Source: a virus. From it: a stretch of 64,000 nt of DNA. Numbering within the stretch: position 1 is the stretch's first letter; every line of letters begins with the position of its first letter. Below are positions 50,154-60,408 of the stretch, piece by piece. Location: the IMG/VR virus record IMGVR_UViG_3300024348_000029, positions 1-64,000 of that record. One strand, given 5' to 3'. A model generated the notes under the pieces. That model saw only the letters and a program-made list of their open reading frames with translations. It was not told the origin of the DNA and searched no databases. Both the position numbers and the translations under genes were made by a program.

Positions 50154-50798
50154 ATGGGGCGACTTACAAGAATGGGAGATATTGAAACTGATCGTAAACT
50201 CTATGGACCTTCAAATGATAGGGTTGAAGCATGGTGGGCAGAATATAAGAATACACCAGGTTTAATGGAATTTGATGTCCTGCTAGTAGGTAATTTTGCT
50301 GAGGCAGTATTTGGTATAAGCACCCTACCGACAGCAGATCTGGATGTGGTTCTTACCGGAGGAGATATTAAACATGAGGAATCCCTAAAATTTCTACTAG
50401 ATGAGTGTGCAAGAATAGGGTTTAAATATGATTTATTGGTAGATGCTTTTTATAATGCTGCTGAATTTAACATTAAAAAACCTGCCCCTTATGTAGCGTA
50501 TCGATCGTGGTCTGTGTGGTTTTCTCAGACAGCTAACGGTAACCAAAGAACATATGATCATGAGGGCCAGGGAGCAGAGACATTACCTTCAGGATTAGTG
50601 AGATATACCAGAGATAAAGATCGCCCAAGCCTTTTAAAAGCCCATAAAAGGTATTTAGAGGGCCATTATATTGGAGTACAAATGAATGTTAAAGACGCGT
50701 TTGATGAGAACGGCAAACTTAAAGGAAATATAGTACCTAACTCACGACATAGTGAGAAGTATAAAGAATGGATGGCTAGTAAAGACAGAAAAAAATAA
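50154..50798 (+). CDS. Nucleotidyltransferase-fold protein, 214 residues
   Basis: The block LLVGNFAEAVFGISTLPTAD followed by LDVVLTGG has the order of the polymerase-beta/MNT nucleotidyltransferase motif (a Gly-Asn/Ser turn, then Asp-x-Asp on the second strand), and DLLVDAFYN about 45 residues on could be the third acidic strand. The C-terminal half is unassigned and basic. Embedded among fibre genes, it might modify a fibre, a tRNA or a host target. Activity is not proved by the sequence. Confidence 0.5.
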   Translation: MGRLTRMGDIETDRKLYGPSNDRVEAWWAEYKNTPGLMEFDVLLVGNFAEAVFGISTLPTADLDVVLTGGDIKHEESLKFLLDECARIGFKYDLLVDAFYNAAEFNIKKPAPYVAYRSWSVWFSQTANGNQRTYDHEGQGAETLPSGLVRYTRDKDRPSLLKAHKRYLEGHYIGVQMNVKDAFDENGKLKGNIVPNSRHSEKYKEWMASKDRKK

Positions 50799-50822
50799 AT
50801 TTAACTTTTAAAACGGATAATT

Positions 50823-50957
50823 ATGAATTATGAACATTATTTAGGAATTGGTAGTATTGTAATCGTAGTCGGTTTCATTATCTATAAAGTACTTACAAGA
50901 GGAGAAACATTAAAGGATATCTATAAAAAAATAGACTCTGAAAAAGAAGGAGAATGA
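50823..50957 (+). CDS. Small single-span membrane protein, 44 residues
   Basis: MNYEHYLGIGSIVIVVGFII forms a transmembrane helix (residues about 6-22), followed by a charged tail (RGETLKDIYKKIDSEKEGE). Its TGA stop overlaps the next ATG (ATGA), one of only two TGA stops found in the window. The coupling suggests that it works with the HExxH protein downstream. Confidence 0.65.
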   Translation: MNYEHYLGIGSIVIVVGFIIYKVLTRGETLKDIYKKIDSEKEGE

Positions 50958-51313
50958 AAATACCTAGAATTATATATAGTAATTGGAGACTTAACCTTAT
51001 TAGTTGGTTCTTTAAGGTAGGGGGATTTACTTTCTTTCCTTGGATTGTTTTACGTGAGCATTACAGGGATGACCCTAGGTATGCTGAGAGAAATAAAATT
51101 ACCACTAATCATGAGAGCATTCATATAGAGCAACAAAAAGAGATGCTTGTATTACCTTTCTATATATGGTATTTAATAGAGTGGTTCTTTAGACTGTTTT
51201 TACCTGGTAATGCTTATAGAAATATAAGTTTTGAAAGGGAGGCTTATGCAAATCAATTAAATATTAATTATATAAATAGTAGGAAATTTTGGGCCTTTTT
51301 AAAATATTTATAA
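50954..51313 (+). CDS. Membrane-associated HExxH metallopeptidase-like protein, 119 residues
   Basis: Contains NHESIHIEQQKEM (HExxH zinc motif, about residues 54-66), then a hydrophobic segment LPFYIWYLIEWFFRLFL and, 35 residues after the motif, FEREAYANQ, which could supply the third zinc ligand Glu. N- and C-terminal stretches are also hydrophobic. This pattern is common in small Bacteroidota proteins of unknown role. It is coupled to the 44-residue membrane protein. Confidence 0.6.
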   Translation: MKIPRIIYSNWRLNLISWFFKVGGFTFFPWIVLREHYRDDPRYAERNKITTNHESIHIEQQKEMLVLPFYIWYLIEWFFRLFLPGNAYRNISFEREAYANQLNINYINSRKFWAFLKYL

Positions 51314-51384
51314 CCTAAAGTAGGTTTAGATGAATATTATTACTATATTTACACCTTTATTTAATTAAATATTTAAAACAAATT

Positions 51385-51759
51385 ATGGAAACAAACAAAT
51401 TAATTTTTTGGGCACTGGCTGCTATCATTGTTATTGGACTAGTAATTTATTTCTGGGTCAAGGAAAAGAAAGCAAAAGCAGAACAAGCTGCCTATGAGGA
51501 AGATCTTCGTTTAGCTCGTAAAGCTAGAGAAGAAGAAAAAGCTCGTAAAGATGAGTTGGAACGTAAGGCCGCTCTTAAAGCAAGACGAAAACTTGAAGAT
51601 GATCTCAAAGCAAAACAAGAACGAGAAGCTAAAGAGAAGTTAAAAAAAGAGCAAGAAGATAAAGTTAAAGAGGCCACGAAAGCAGAATCTATAGTGGATG
51701 AAGAAGTTGCTCCAGTAAAGAAAAAACGTACCTATAAAAAAAGAAAGGCAACTAAATAA
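51385..51759 (+). CDS. Membrane-anchored coiled-coil protein, 124 residues
   Basis: A hydrophobic N-terminal helix (residues 7-26, FWALAAIIVIGLVIYFWV) is followed by a very charged coiled coil of about 80 residues (Lys/Glu/Ala/Arg) and ends in KKKRTYKKRK. The build resembles an inner-membrane spanin or a membrane anchor, but lysis genes are elsewhere (60518-62400). Function unknown. Confidence 0.65.
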   Translation: METNKLIFWALAAIIVIGLVIYFWVKEKKAKAEQAAYEEDLRLARKAREEEKARKDELERKAALKARRKLEDDLKAKQEREAKEKLKKEQEDKVKEATKAESIVDEEVAPVKKKRTYKKRKATK

Positions 51760-51862
51760 TAGTTTTTCCCTTCTCAGCAGTACAAAGTATTCCTTTTTAT
51801 GTATTATATGATAGAGATAATCTCTTATATTTTCATAAGGAGGAATTTTTGTATATACACAT

Positions 51863-52333
51863 ATGAGTAAGAAATTAGAAGTAATAAACGGAACATTCAC
51901 AATAACAGACACTGTAACAGGAAAAGTAGACTTCCGTTCTTTGTCAGCGGAAACATTTTTAAATTCGTTTTTAGGTAAATATTATTTTTATTATGATATC
52001 TTTATCAAAGACAATATAAGAAGAACACGTTCTGTAGACTACTTATTAAATGAACTTATAGATTCTGGCGAACGTCCTTTTATTACCTCTGAGGAGTTAA
52101 TCGATTGGGTAAGTACTAATTTAGGATCAAGTAAATTAAGTGTCAAAGAAGTCACTGATTATAGGTCAGAGTTTGATTTCGTCACTAAGTATATTTATTC
52201 TGGTTATAATCTGGATGGTATTCCAGCTATAATTAGGTATAAAGCTGGGGGAGTAGAACAGGCTACTGGGGTAACAAATCTAACGACTGATTGGAATAAT
52301 AGGGTAACATTAACATATATATATAGTAACTAA
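51863..52333 (+). CDS. Hypothetical protein, 156 residues
   Basis: Mixed alpha/beta with YDIFIKDNIRRTRSVDYLLN in the first half and KVTSYDYR-like strands in the second. No family is recognised. It lies directly before four fibre-type genes and may be a fibre chaperone or an anchoring protein. The start is the ATG after a short gene-free stretch with a small AGAGAT/ATCTCT inverted repeat. Confidence 0.55.
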   Translation: MSKKLEVINGTFTITDTVTGKVDFRSLSAETFLNSFLGKYYFYYDIFIKDNIRRTRSVDYLLNELIDSGERPFITSEELIDWVSTNLGSSKLSVKEVTDYRSEFDFVTKYIYSGYNLDGIPAIIRYKAGGVEQATGVTNLTTDWNNRVTLTYIYSN

Positions 52334-52346
52334 AAATAAATAAATT

Positions 52347-54089
52347 ATGGCATTCGTAGCAACAGACTGGACCATCACTAGAAATGGTGGGGCCTTAGAT
52401 GTAAGATACTCAGGTGACGCCCATGCTGGGACTGCACCTTCTTACGCAACAACAATTGAACTGCATAGAGCATTAGGAGACTTTGCTGATCAAGAGCAGG
52501 ATTCGGGAGATGATGAACTATCTATCATTGACCAAACACCTTCCGATCGTGGGGGTGCGGATACGAACATCACATTATTAAATGGGTGTAACCTGGATGA
52601 TGCTTCAGTAGAGCACGTTTATGATGGTTCGTTAACACAGGCAGGTGGAGCTACTATCTATGATGGTATCCAAGTGTTTGGTAACGCGGCTAGTATTCAA
52701 GTAATACAAAATGGCGCTAGATTAACTAATGACTTCTGGAATGAGCCTAAAATGAAGGCGGCTGTATCAGATCCATTATCGTCTACAACTCATAGATTCC
52801 TAATAAAGGTTAGAGATGCTGGAGCTGATATTGATGGGACTCGTTTACTAGGTACTCAAAGAGTATTAGGTACAGTATATACAGAGTTCTTTATTGGGGG
52901 TGGTACTTCAAGAGGTAACAACGTACTTGCCTTAACAGCGAATACTGATGGTAACAATCAGACGTCTGCTGTAACAATAGCATCATGGGATACTATTCTT
53001 AACTCTAATGAAGGGTATAATGCAATCACAATTGGTGGTACAGCATATAATTTCTATTCTAATTGGACAATTGGGTCACAAACTAAGAATGATTTATATG
53101 AGAGAGCTAAATGGATTCAAGCAGAAGAGTCAGGGGCTAGAGATGCTGATCAGATTATTTATGGTCTTGATGGGGATTTATTTAGAGGTATTACACACGA
53201 GATCACGGTAGATAACCACTTAGTAGCTAATTTTGTAGAGCCAGAACAACTGACATGGGGAAGTGGACTTACAGCAGGAGTTGGTCAATTACTTGCGTGT
53301 GATAATGTAACACAAGGTAGTGCAACTAAATTATGGATACAATTATTATCAGGGGTAGCGCCAACAGATGGCACACTTATTACAGCAGCTGGAGGTGCAA
53401 CAGCAGATGTTAATGTGACTGTAACACCTAGATTACTTTCTTCTTGTTTTATTGGTACATCAACTGGATCAGCGATTAACACAGGTTCGTTTGGTATTGG
53501 TATCCTATCAGGAGATTTAAATCAAAATGATAAACTTGTCGATTTAACTAACACAGAGAGAACTCCACCTAACAATGTTATTTACACTGTGAATAATACT
53601 TTAGCAGGGGATTATGTAATTGCAGCTAATAATTCGGGGGGTAACTTCCAACTTAGCCAACTTTCTATTACTAGTGCAGAGGTAGGAGCATCGGTAACAT
53701 CTATTCAATTTGATGAAACTATTCCTAGTGATACACCAAGACCTGGTGGAACTATTAGAGTAGAGCAAGTTAATGGAAGTTATAGAAGAATTGTATACAC
53801 TAGTATAACAACAACTTCTATTACAGACGATACTATAAACTTTACTGCATTAGATTTTTCTGGAGTAGGGGCAGGTTTAGCTATTGGAGGTAATGCCTTT
53901 ATAACTTATATAGATAGAGTTGCTACAGGTACAACTGAAACATCTACATTCGTATACTCATCTCCTAGAACATTATTTACAAGGGTTAGAAATGCAACTC
54001 CTGGTAGTGAGATTAAAACTTTTGAAACAACATCTTTAGTTGGTTCAGGAGGTGGTTCTTCTACTGTTGGACGTATTAATGATTTCTAA
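52347..54089 (+). CDS. Tail spike/fibre-type protein, 580 residues
   Basis: Begins MAFVATDWTITRNGGALDVR; the body is beta-rich with many Gly/Asp/Asn/Thr and ends in VGSGGGSSTVGRIND. Around residues 190-260 there are strand-turn repeats suggesting a beta-helix or stacked sandwiches. It could be a receptor-binding protein. A hairpin (GTACCGCC/GGCGGTAC) follows the stop at 54113-54143. Confidence 0.6.
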   Translation: MAFVATDWTITRNGGALDVRYSGDAHAGTAPSYATTIELHRALGDFADQEQDSGDDELSIIDQTPSDRGGADTNITLLNGCNLDDASVEHVYDGSLTQAGGATIYDGIQVFGNAASIQVIQNGARLTNDFWNEPKMKAAVSDPLSSTTHRFLIKVRDAGADIDGTRLLGTQRVLGTVYTEFFIGGGTSRGNNVLALTANTDGNNQTSAVTIASWDTILNSNEGYNAITIGGTAYNFYSNWTIGSQTKNDLYERAKWIQAEESGARDADQIIYGLDGDLFRGITHEITVDNHLVANFVEPEQLTWGSGLTAGVGQLLACDNVTQGSATKLWIQLLSGVAPTDGTLITAAGGATADVNVTVTPRLLSSCFIGTSTGSAINTGSFGIGILSGDLNQNDKLVDLTNTERTPPNNVIYTVNNTLAGDYVIAANNSGGNFQLSQLSITSAEVGASVTSIQFDETIPSDTPRPGGTIRVEQVNGSYRRIVYTSITTTSITDDTINFTALDFSGVGAGLAIGGNAFITYIDRVATGTTETSTFVYSSPRTLFTRVRNATPGSEIKTFETTSLVGSGGGSSTVGRINDF

Positions 54090-54112
54090 GATAGGACAAT
54101 AAATAATAACAA

Positions 54113-54143
54113 GTACCGCCTTTATTTTGTATATTGGCGGTAC
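54113..54143 (+). terminator. Hairpin after the 580-residue gene
   Basis: GTACCGCC pairs perfectly with GGCGGTAC over a 15-base loop. Only TATTAAAA follows, so termination is uncertain; it may act as an RNA stabiliser or partial terminator. Confidence 0.5.
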
Positions 54144-54160
54144 TATTAAAAACCTTCTTA

Positions 54161-57115
54161 ATGGCTACGCTTGTACAAAAAACATATAGATTATATCCAA
54201 ATAATGATGGTATCCAACCTTCCTCACCTTACGCTATTGAAGATAGAAAGGCAGGGAATTTTTTAGATGCTACTTCCTACAGAGTACGTGTTAGTATAGA
54301 AAATACTGGTACGGCTTTAAATGCTTCTACAACTGCTTTTAAATTACAGTATGCGGTAGCTGGGACCGGTGCAAATGCTTTAGCTGATGGGGCTTTAAGC
54401 GGCGCAACGTGGATTGATATAGGTGGAATTGGTAGCGGGGTAATATGGAGAGGAGCAGATAATGCTACACCTGTAGATGGAGCAGTTATAAGCAGCGGCC
54501 TTCTTACAGGAACTACAGTTTTAGGACATTATGTAGAAAGCGGTACTTCTCCTGTAAATACAAATGCAGTTAATACAAACGATATTATTGAATATGACTG
54601 GGTTATAAATACCAATGTGGTTGCCTTAGGGACATATTATGTTTTCAGGGTAGTTGAGAGTGCTGGTACATTATTAAGTTCTTACTCTGTATATCCAAGA
54701 CTTGCTACAATTAATACTCCAGCAGATCACGAGCAGCATCAATGGGCAGTGGTAGATGATGTTGAGGCAATTATAACCGGAGAGGATTTAACTACTTATG
54801 GGGTATCAGTAAACGATACGTTCCGCTTTAGGATTATGCATAAGGATGGAGGGGCGTTTATATCTGGTGGAATATTAAGAGTAAAGTACTATAATAATTA
54901 TGCGAACATGCTTGCAGATACTGGTGGAACTTTTATAGCAGAGCCAGGGGCAGCTACAACTGAAGACTGGGAATGGTGGGATGATGCTACAACAGGAAAC
55001 TGGTGGAATCACGGAACATCTGTACCTGCAGTTGTTACATCAGATCACGGACCTGAGCCTGGAGTTTCTCTAGAGAAATCAGTTCTTCAAGGGGATGCAT
55101 ACTTACTAGATTGGACAGCAATAGGGTCAAATACAGGACCAGAACATAATTTTTCATTGAAGTTTCTTGGGACTGTTGCTGATATATCATATTTATTTAG
55201 AATAGAACTAGATGGTGTAATGTTACCTTTATCTTCAATGCATTATGGTACAAATAAATCCGTAATGTTTGTATCAGGAGCAGCACCTCCTCCAGAGGCA
55301 GGTGGATACTCATCTGATTTAACAGACATTGCAACAGACTTTGCAAGTAATGCAGGTTGGACTGCCCTAGGTGGGGGTCAAGCAGGTATGAATGCACCAG
55401 AAACAGACTACTTTAATCAAGGAAATAATTGTATATCTAAGAATGCATTTGCAGGAGCTAACAAAGGAATGATCTATAATGCAGGAGCAACTACAATAGC
55501 GCCAGGAGATGCTTTGTTTATGTGGATTACCCATTTAACACCTAATTCATTGGATGTTGAGGCAGGGACTCCGGGAGGTTTACAGGTTTTAATAGGAAGT
55601 TCTGCCGGTGATTATTACGGATATGATACCAGAGGGAGTGATACTATTAAAGATGGTGCTCCATGGATATGTATGGTAGTAGATCCTACAACGACAGCCG
55701 ATGATACAACAGGAACACCGACAACAGTCACATCATTTTTTGGAGGAAGTGCTAATTTACCGGTGACAGGTCCTACCAAAGGAGCTCCTTTAGGTATAGA
55801 TGCATTTAGACATGGTAGAGCATTCATTGTAACAGGTGGAGATCTTAGTGGTGGTTACACTAATTTTGATGGAGCAGCTTTATATAATGATGCAATAATA
55901 AGAAAGTATGGGCAATTTCAATCTATAGATGGAGGTTACCTTTTGCAAGGATTGTTTAGAATAGGCACATCTACACCAGCAGATTTTAGAGATTCAAATA
56001 GATCAATACTAATAAATAGAACGAATAAAGTAGCTTCTACTTTTAATGGAATAGAGATAAATAATTCAGGTAGTAATATAGAATGGACTAACATAACTAT
56101 AACAGCTTTAGGTACTAACTCACGTGGTTATCTAGATGTGGTAGATAATCCAATTTTATTATTTGAATCATGTGTATTTGTTGATATGGACTACTTCAGA
56201 TTTTGGAGTAAATCTACTATCAATAATACTACGTTTAGAAGATGTCAGAGAGCAACAATAGATTATGCTAAATTTAATAATTGTATATTCGAAGAGTCTA
56301 CTGATACTTCGGCAATATTAGCCCCGACATTAAAATATCTGTCAGGATGTACATTCTCATCAGACGGGTCTAGTCATGCAATTGAATTAAATAATATAGT
56401 AGAGTCTGCCATGGATTGGGATAATACTTTGGTAGGATATGATGTAGGTACATCAGGCAGCCCGGTGACCCCCACTTCTACTGGTAATGAAGCAATATAT
56501 GTTAATTCTACCCAGTCAGCTGATTTAACAATAAATATACAAACAGGAGCATCAATTCCGTCAATAAGAGTTGGTGCGGGGTTTACAGGTAATGTTAATG
56601 TAGTTACTGGTACGGTTCCTTTAACTGTTAAAGCACTAACTACGTCTGGTGCAACTATTCAAGATTGTAGGGTGCTGGTATTAGCGGGAGCAACAGGACC
56701 ATTTCCTTCTGCTGTGGTTGTAACTATAACTAGTGCAACTACAACAGCAACAGTAACACACACAGCTCACGGATTATCTAATGGAGATGAAGTAATGATA
56801 AGAGGAGCCAATGAAAATAATTATAACGGAATACGAACTATATCTAATGTAACTACAAATACGTACGATTATACTATCATTGCTACGGCAAGCCCGGCAA
56901 CTGGTACAATAACATCAACTTTTGTATTTATAAATGGATTAACAGATGCAGATGGGGAAATAACTGATTCAAGAAACTATATTGCTGATCAATTAGTATC
57001 AGGTAGAGTAAGAAAATCGTCAGCATCTCCTTATTATAAAACAGGCCAGATCGTGGGTACTGTTAACAAGAGTACAGGGGTAACAATAAGTGTAATAATG
57101 TTATCAGATGAATAA
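54161..57115 (+). CDS. Tail spike/fibre-type protein with beta-helix, 984 residues
   Basis: The frame extends upstream to a TTG at 54134, but the first ATG (54161, MATLVQKTYRLYPNNDG) comes after the hairpin and is the likely start. The second half has repeated short strands typical of right-handed beta-helices (GIEINNSGSNIEWTNITITA, FRRCQRATIDYAKFNNCIFE). The C-terminus is a small beta domain. A polysaccharide-binding or depolymerase role would fit but is not shown. Confidence 0.6.
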   Translation: MATLVQKTYRLYPNNDGIQPSSPYAIEDRKAGNFLDATSYRVRVSIENTGTALNASTTAFKLQYAVAGTGANALADGALSGATWIDIGGIGSGVIWRGADNATPVDGAVISSGLLTGTTVLGHYVESGTSPVNTNAVNTNDIIEYDWVINTNVVALGTYYVFRVVESAGTLLSSYSVYPRLATINTPADHEQHQWAVVDDVEAIITGEDLTTYGVSVNDTFRFRIMHKDGGAFISGGILRVKYYNNYANMLADTGGTFIAEPGAATTEDWEWWDDATTGNWWNHGTSVPAVVTSDHGPEPGVSLEKSVLQGDAYLLDWTAIGSNTGPEHNFSLKFLGTVADISYLFRIELDGVMLPLSSMHYGTNKSVMFVSGAAPPPEAGGYSSDLTDIATDFASNAGWTALGGGQAGMNAPETDYFNQGNNCISKNAFAGANKGMIYNAGATTIAPGDALFMWITHLTPNSLDVEAGTPGGLQVLIGSSAGDYYGYDTRGSDTIKDGAPWICMVVDPTTTADDTTGTPTTVTSFFGGSANLPVTGPTKGAPLGIDAFRHGRAFIVTGGDLSGGYTNFDGAALYNDAIIRKYGQFQSIDGGYLLQGLFRIGTSTPADFRDSNRSILINRTNKVASTFNGIEINNSGSNIEWTNITITALGTNSRGYLDVVDNPILLFESCVFVDMDYFRFWSKSTINNTTFRRCQRATIDYAKFNNCIFEESTDTSAILAPTLKYLSGCTFSSDGSSHAIELNNIVESAMDWDNTLVGYDVGTSGSPVTPTSTGNEAIYVNSTQSADLTINIQTGASIPSIRVGAGFTGNVNVVTGTVPLTVKALTTSGATIQDCRVLVLAGATGPFPSAVVVTITSATTTATVTHTAHGLSNGDEVMIRGANENNYNGIRTISNVTTNTYDYTIIATASPATGTITSTFVFINGLTDADGEITDSRNYIADQLVSGRVRKSSASPYYKTGQIVGTVNKSTGVTISVIMLSDE

Positions 57116-57131
57116 TTAAAAAATATAGCTA

Positions 57132-57839
57132 ATGGCAATATTAACCAAAGCAGATAAAGGTTCACCTCTAACTCATAATGAGATGGATAATAACCTAATC
57201 GAACTCGATAAAATACCTACAGGTAAAACCTTCCCGAAAACGAAGGGAGTAGGTATAAAAATAGATACTGCAGTCCCTGAGTTTGGGTGGCATGATATCA
57301 CAGGTAATTTACATAATGTAAATGGAGCCTTAAATAGTGCTGACTATGTTGTATATAGAGGAGGAATAAAAGCATATCAATTCGCAGAAGGTGAGGAGTC
57401 TTTTGTTAATTTTCACCTGCCTCACGATTATTTACCGGGCAGTGAAATATTTATACATGTTCACTGGTCACATAATTCTAGTCTAGTTACTGGAGGAAGC
57501 TGCACATGGGCGTTTGAAACAATGTATGCTAAAGGACATAATCAAGCTTCATTTGAGGCACCAGTAAATATTTCTGTAATTCAAAATACAAGTATAGTAC
57601 CATATCAACATATGATAGCAGAAACATCTGCATCTGTTAGTGGAGGTTCGCCCGGAGTCTTGTTGGATACAGAACTATTAGAGGCAGATGGTATTATTCA
57701 AGCAAGATTATACCTAGATTCTAATGATATAATAACTAGTAACGCTAGTATAGTTAATCCATTTGCTCATTTTGTTGATATACATTATCAGAGTACAGGA
57801 TTACCTACTAAAAATAAAGCTCCGGATTTCTGGACATAA
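57132..57839 (+). CDS. Fibre/attachment protein, 235 residues
   Basis: The N-terminus LTKADKGSPLTHNEMDNNLI is a common anchor motif of phage fibre proteins. A beta-sandwich-like domain follows with HVHWSHNSSLVTGGSCTW and ends FVDIHYQSTGLPTKN. It lies between two larger fibre-type genes and may be a shared attachment subunit. Confidence 0.6.
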   Translation: MAILTKADKGSPLTHNEMDNNLIELDKIPTGKTFPKTKGVGIKIDTAVPEFGWHDITGNLHNVNGALNSADYVVYRGGIKAYQFAEGEESFVNFHLPHDYLPGSEIFIHVHWSHNSSLVTGGSCTWAFETMYAKGHNQASFEAPVNISVIQNTSIVPYQHMIAETSASVSGGSPGVLLDTELLEADGIIQARLYLDSNDIITSNASIVNPFAHFVDIHYQSTGLPTKNKAPDFWT

Positions 57840-57849
57840 ACATTAGCAG

Positions 57850-60408
57850 ATGGCAAATTACGTAGAAGCAGGATATATTGAGCCTAGTTACACCTTAGAT
57901 AGTTTATATATTGACTGGGGTAATAAACTCATCATTATTCCTAGAGGATATACAGAGTTAGTTCAGGAAACCCCTACAGAGATCAGACAGCTTCATTTAA
58001 ACCAGTTTAGGCAGGATTTAAAAGATCTAGAAGATGATGTAGAGGGAATGGCCTTTCTGGATACACACTCCCATAATACAGAAGTATTACTTGGGGGTAT
58101 TGTATATGCGCGCGTAATTACTATTATTAATGGATACACAATAACCTTTGAGGATGGACAATATGCGGTTAACCTAATTGGCGCTAACAGTAATGTCGGT
58201 GATAATATAAATGTTAATCAAGTATCTGTGAGATCTGCTAATTCTGCCGGTCTTATATCTAATCAAGCTATTGAATATTCTTCTTTTCAAGGAGGTGTTA
58301 CTATCGATGTCAATTCATCTTATAATGGAGTAGCATTCCCTATAGGAACTCCTCAACAACCTGTAAATAATATGGCTGATGCTCATTTTATAATGGCTTT
58401 TAGAGGGTTTAACAAGATGTACTTTCTATCAGACTGGACTTTTACTAGCGATACTTATATGATAGATCACGAGATATATGGACAAGGATCACATAAGACT
58501 GTCTTTACATTTGAAGCTGGGTGTATACTTGGGGGTGTAGAAGTTTTTGATTGTACAGTGACTGGTTTTGGGACAGGTATAGTATCTTTTAAAAATTGTC
58601 TTATTAAAAATTTAGGTAGTGTGGGATTATTTCCTACATCTATAGATGTTATTGCTCAGGATTCTTTCTTTGAAGGGTATACGACATTACTGGCTAATTA
58701 CTCAGGTACTGTAACAGCAGTAGATTGTTGGGCGATGCCTGACGAGTTAGGAAATCCTCCTGTTATTGATATGGGGAATTCTACAGCTGATTTACAAGCA
58801 AGAAATTGGTCAGGTATATTACATCTTAAAAATAATACCAATGTAAATGATATAAGAATTTTCCTAGCCACTGGAGGGGTAATACTAGATTCTACTATAA
58901 CAGCAGGAAATCTTCTGTTATCTGGGGTTGGTATTCTTACTGATAATTCTACTGGGGTTACTACTCTAAATACTGACTCCCTTCTTAATAGAGAACTTAT
59001 AACAAAAGCTTCTTGGACAGAAGTTCATTATGATACTGTGAATGGTGTAGCAGGAACTAAGTTTCCTATAGGTACAGCAACTACTCCATCTAATAATCTG
59101 GCCGATTTATTAATAATAGCGAATAATAATAATATTAAGCACGTAGATCTTGATAGTAGCATACTACTTACAGAATCTGTTGCAGGGTTTGAGTTTGAAG
59201 GGGGTCATGGTATTATAGTAGATTTTAATGGCCAAAGTATATATGGGTCCTCATTCACTAGATGTGGATTAACAGGAACAATGGTAGGAGAGCATGCCTT
59301 TTTTAAAGAATGTGATATTTATGCCTTATCTAATATTGGAGGATCATTTGAAAGGTGCTGGTTTAATCTAACTACTCCAATTACAGTAGCTAGTGGTGTA
59401 CCGATATTAATGTCTGGAGGCGTTAGCGCTGTACCTGGAAGTGATTCACCTGTACTTGATTATAGTAATGGGGGTATACTATTTAATATGAGAGCTTACT
59501 CTGGAGGAATTAGAATAATTAATTCTACAGATGCATTTAACACATCTACTTTTGAGTTTATCGCAGGTAAGTTTAATTTTGGTGTTGTTAATACGGCAGG
59601 TTATTTTGCAGTGCGTGGTGTTGTTGATACTACAGGTATTGATGTACTATCTACAGCAACTGTTAATCTAGATGGTGCTAACACTGGAGGTGGTGGTGGT
59701 ACAGCTATCATAGATTATGCTCTAGTAGCTAATGCTGTATGGGATGAGCCATTAATAGGTTCAACACATAATATACCAACATCTGCAGGTAGAAGATTAA
59801 GAGAAATTATAGGCCCTATTCTAACAGGAAATGTGGTATCATCAACTATAAATACAGTAACGTTTAATGGTGATGCTTCCACAGCTGATGGAGCATATGA
59901 TCCAGGTGATATTACAATTATTAATGGCCTTGGTGCAGGACAATCTCGTTTAATATTAGAGTACAATGGTACTACTAAAACTGCGGTACTAGATAGAAAT
60001 TGGAAGATACAGCCAGATGATTCTTCAGAGTATGCAATATTCCCTAGTATAGGTAGAGAGCATGTTAATGAAGGAGCAGCTCAGGGAGGTACTATTAATA
60101 CAATAACTTTAAATGCTAATGCTTCTAGTGCAGATAATGCATACTCAGGTCAGCTAGTATTTATAAGATCTGGTACAGGAGATGACCAAGTAGGTATTAT
60201 TGTAGCTTATAATGGTACAACTAAAATAGCCACTGTAGAGAAGAATTGGGCCAGTATACCTGATAATACTTCAGGATATATTATAATCCCATCTCATGTT
60301 CACACAGCAGACGAGCTAAATTATTGGAGCGAAGATACACGAGATGAGGTAATAGCATGGGCTAGAAAATCAAGTGATAATGCAGAGCAAACAAATTTGA
60401 AACTATAA
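57850..60408 (+). CDS. Beta-helix tail spike-type protein with internal duplication, 852 residues
   Basis: Two homologous halves are visible: residues about 155-290 and 395-520, each starting with an (Y)N(G)V(A)xxFPIGT...P.NN(M/L)AD pattern and followed by short beta-helix strands (FKNCLIKNLG, FKECDIYALS). Near the C-terminus a second duplication contains INTVTFNGDAS and INTITLNANAS, each with EYNGTTKTA or AYNGTTKIA. Such proteins often bind or cut polysaccharides. No active site is assigned. Confidence 0.65.
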   Translation: MANYVEAGYIEPSYTLDSLYIDWGNKLIIIPRGYTELVQETPTEIRQLHLNQFRQDLKDLEDDVEGMAFLDTHSHNTEVLLGGIVYARVITIINGYTITFEDGQYAVNLIGANSNVGDNINVNQVSVRSANSAGLISNQAIEYSSFQGGVTIDVNSSYNGVAFPIGTPQQPVNNMADAHFIMAFRGFNKMYFLSDWTFTSDTYMIDHEIYGQGSHKTVFTFEAGCILGGVEVFDCTVTGFGTGIVSFKNCLIKNLGSVGLFPTSIDVIAQDSFFEGYTTLLANYSGTVTAVDCWAMPDELGNPPVIDMGNSTADLQARNWSGILHLKNNTNVNDIRIFLATGGVILDSTITAGNLLLSGVGILTDNSTGVTTLNTDSLLNRELITKASWTEVHYDTVNGVAGTKFPIGTATTPSNNLADLLIIANNNNIKHVDLDSSILLTESVAGFEFEGGHGIIVDFNGQSIYGSSFTRCGLTGTMVGEHAFFKECDIYALSNIGGSFERCWFNLTTPITVASGVPILMSGGVSAVPGSDSPVLDYSNGGILFNMRAYSGGIRIINSTDAFNTSTFEFIAGKFNFGVVNTAGYFAVRGVVDTTGIDVLSTATVNLDGANTGGGGGTAIIDYALVANAVWDEPLIGSTHNIPTSAGRRLREIIGPILTGNVVSSTINTVTFNGDASTADGAYDPGDITIINGLGAGQSRLILEYNGTTKTAVLDRNWKIQPDDSSEYAIFPSIGREHVNEGAAQGGTINTITLNANASSADNAYSGQLVFIRSGTGDDQVGIIVAYNGTTKIATVEKNWASIPDNTSGYIIIPSHVHTADELNYWSEDTRDEVIAWARKSSDNAEQTNLKL

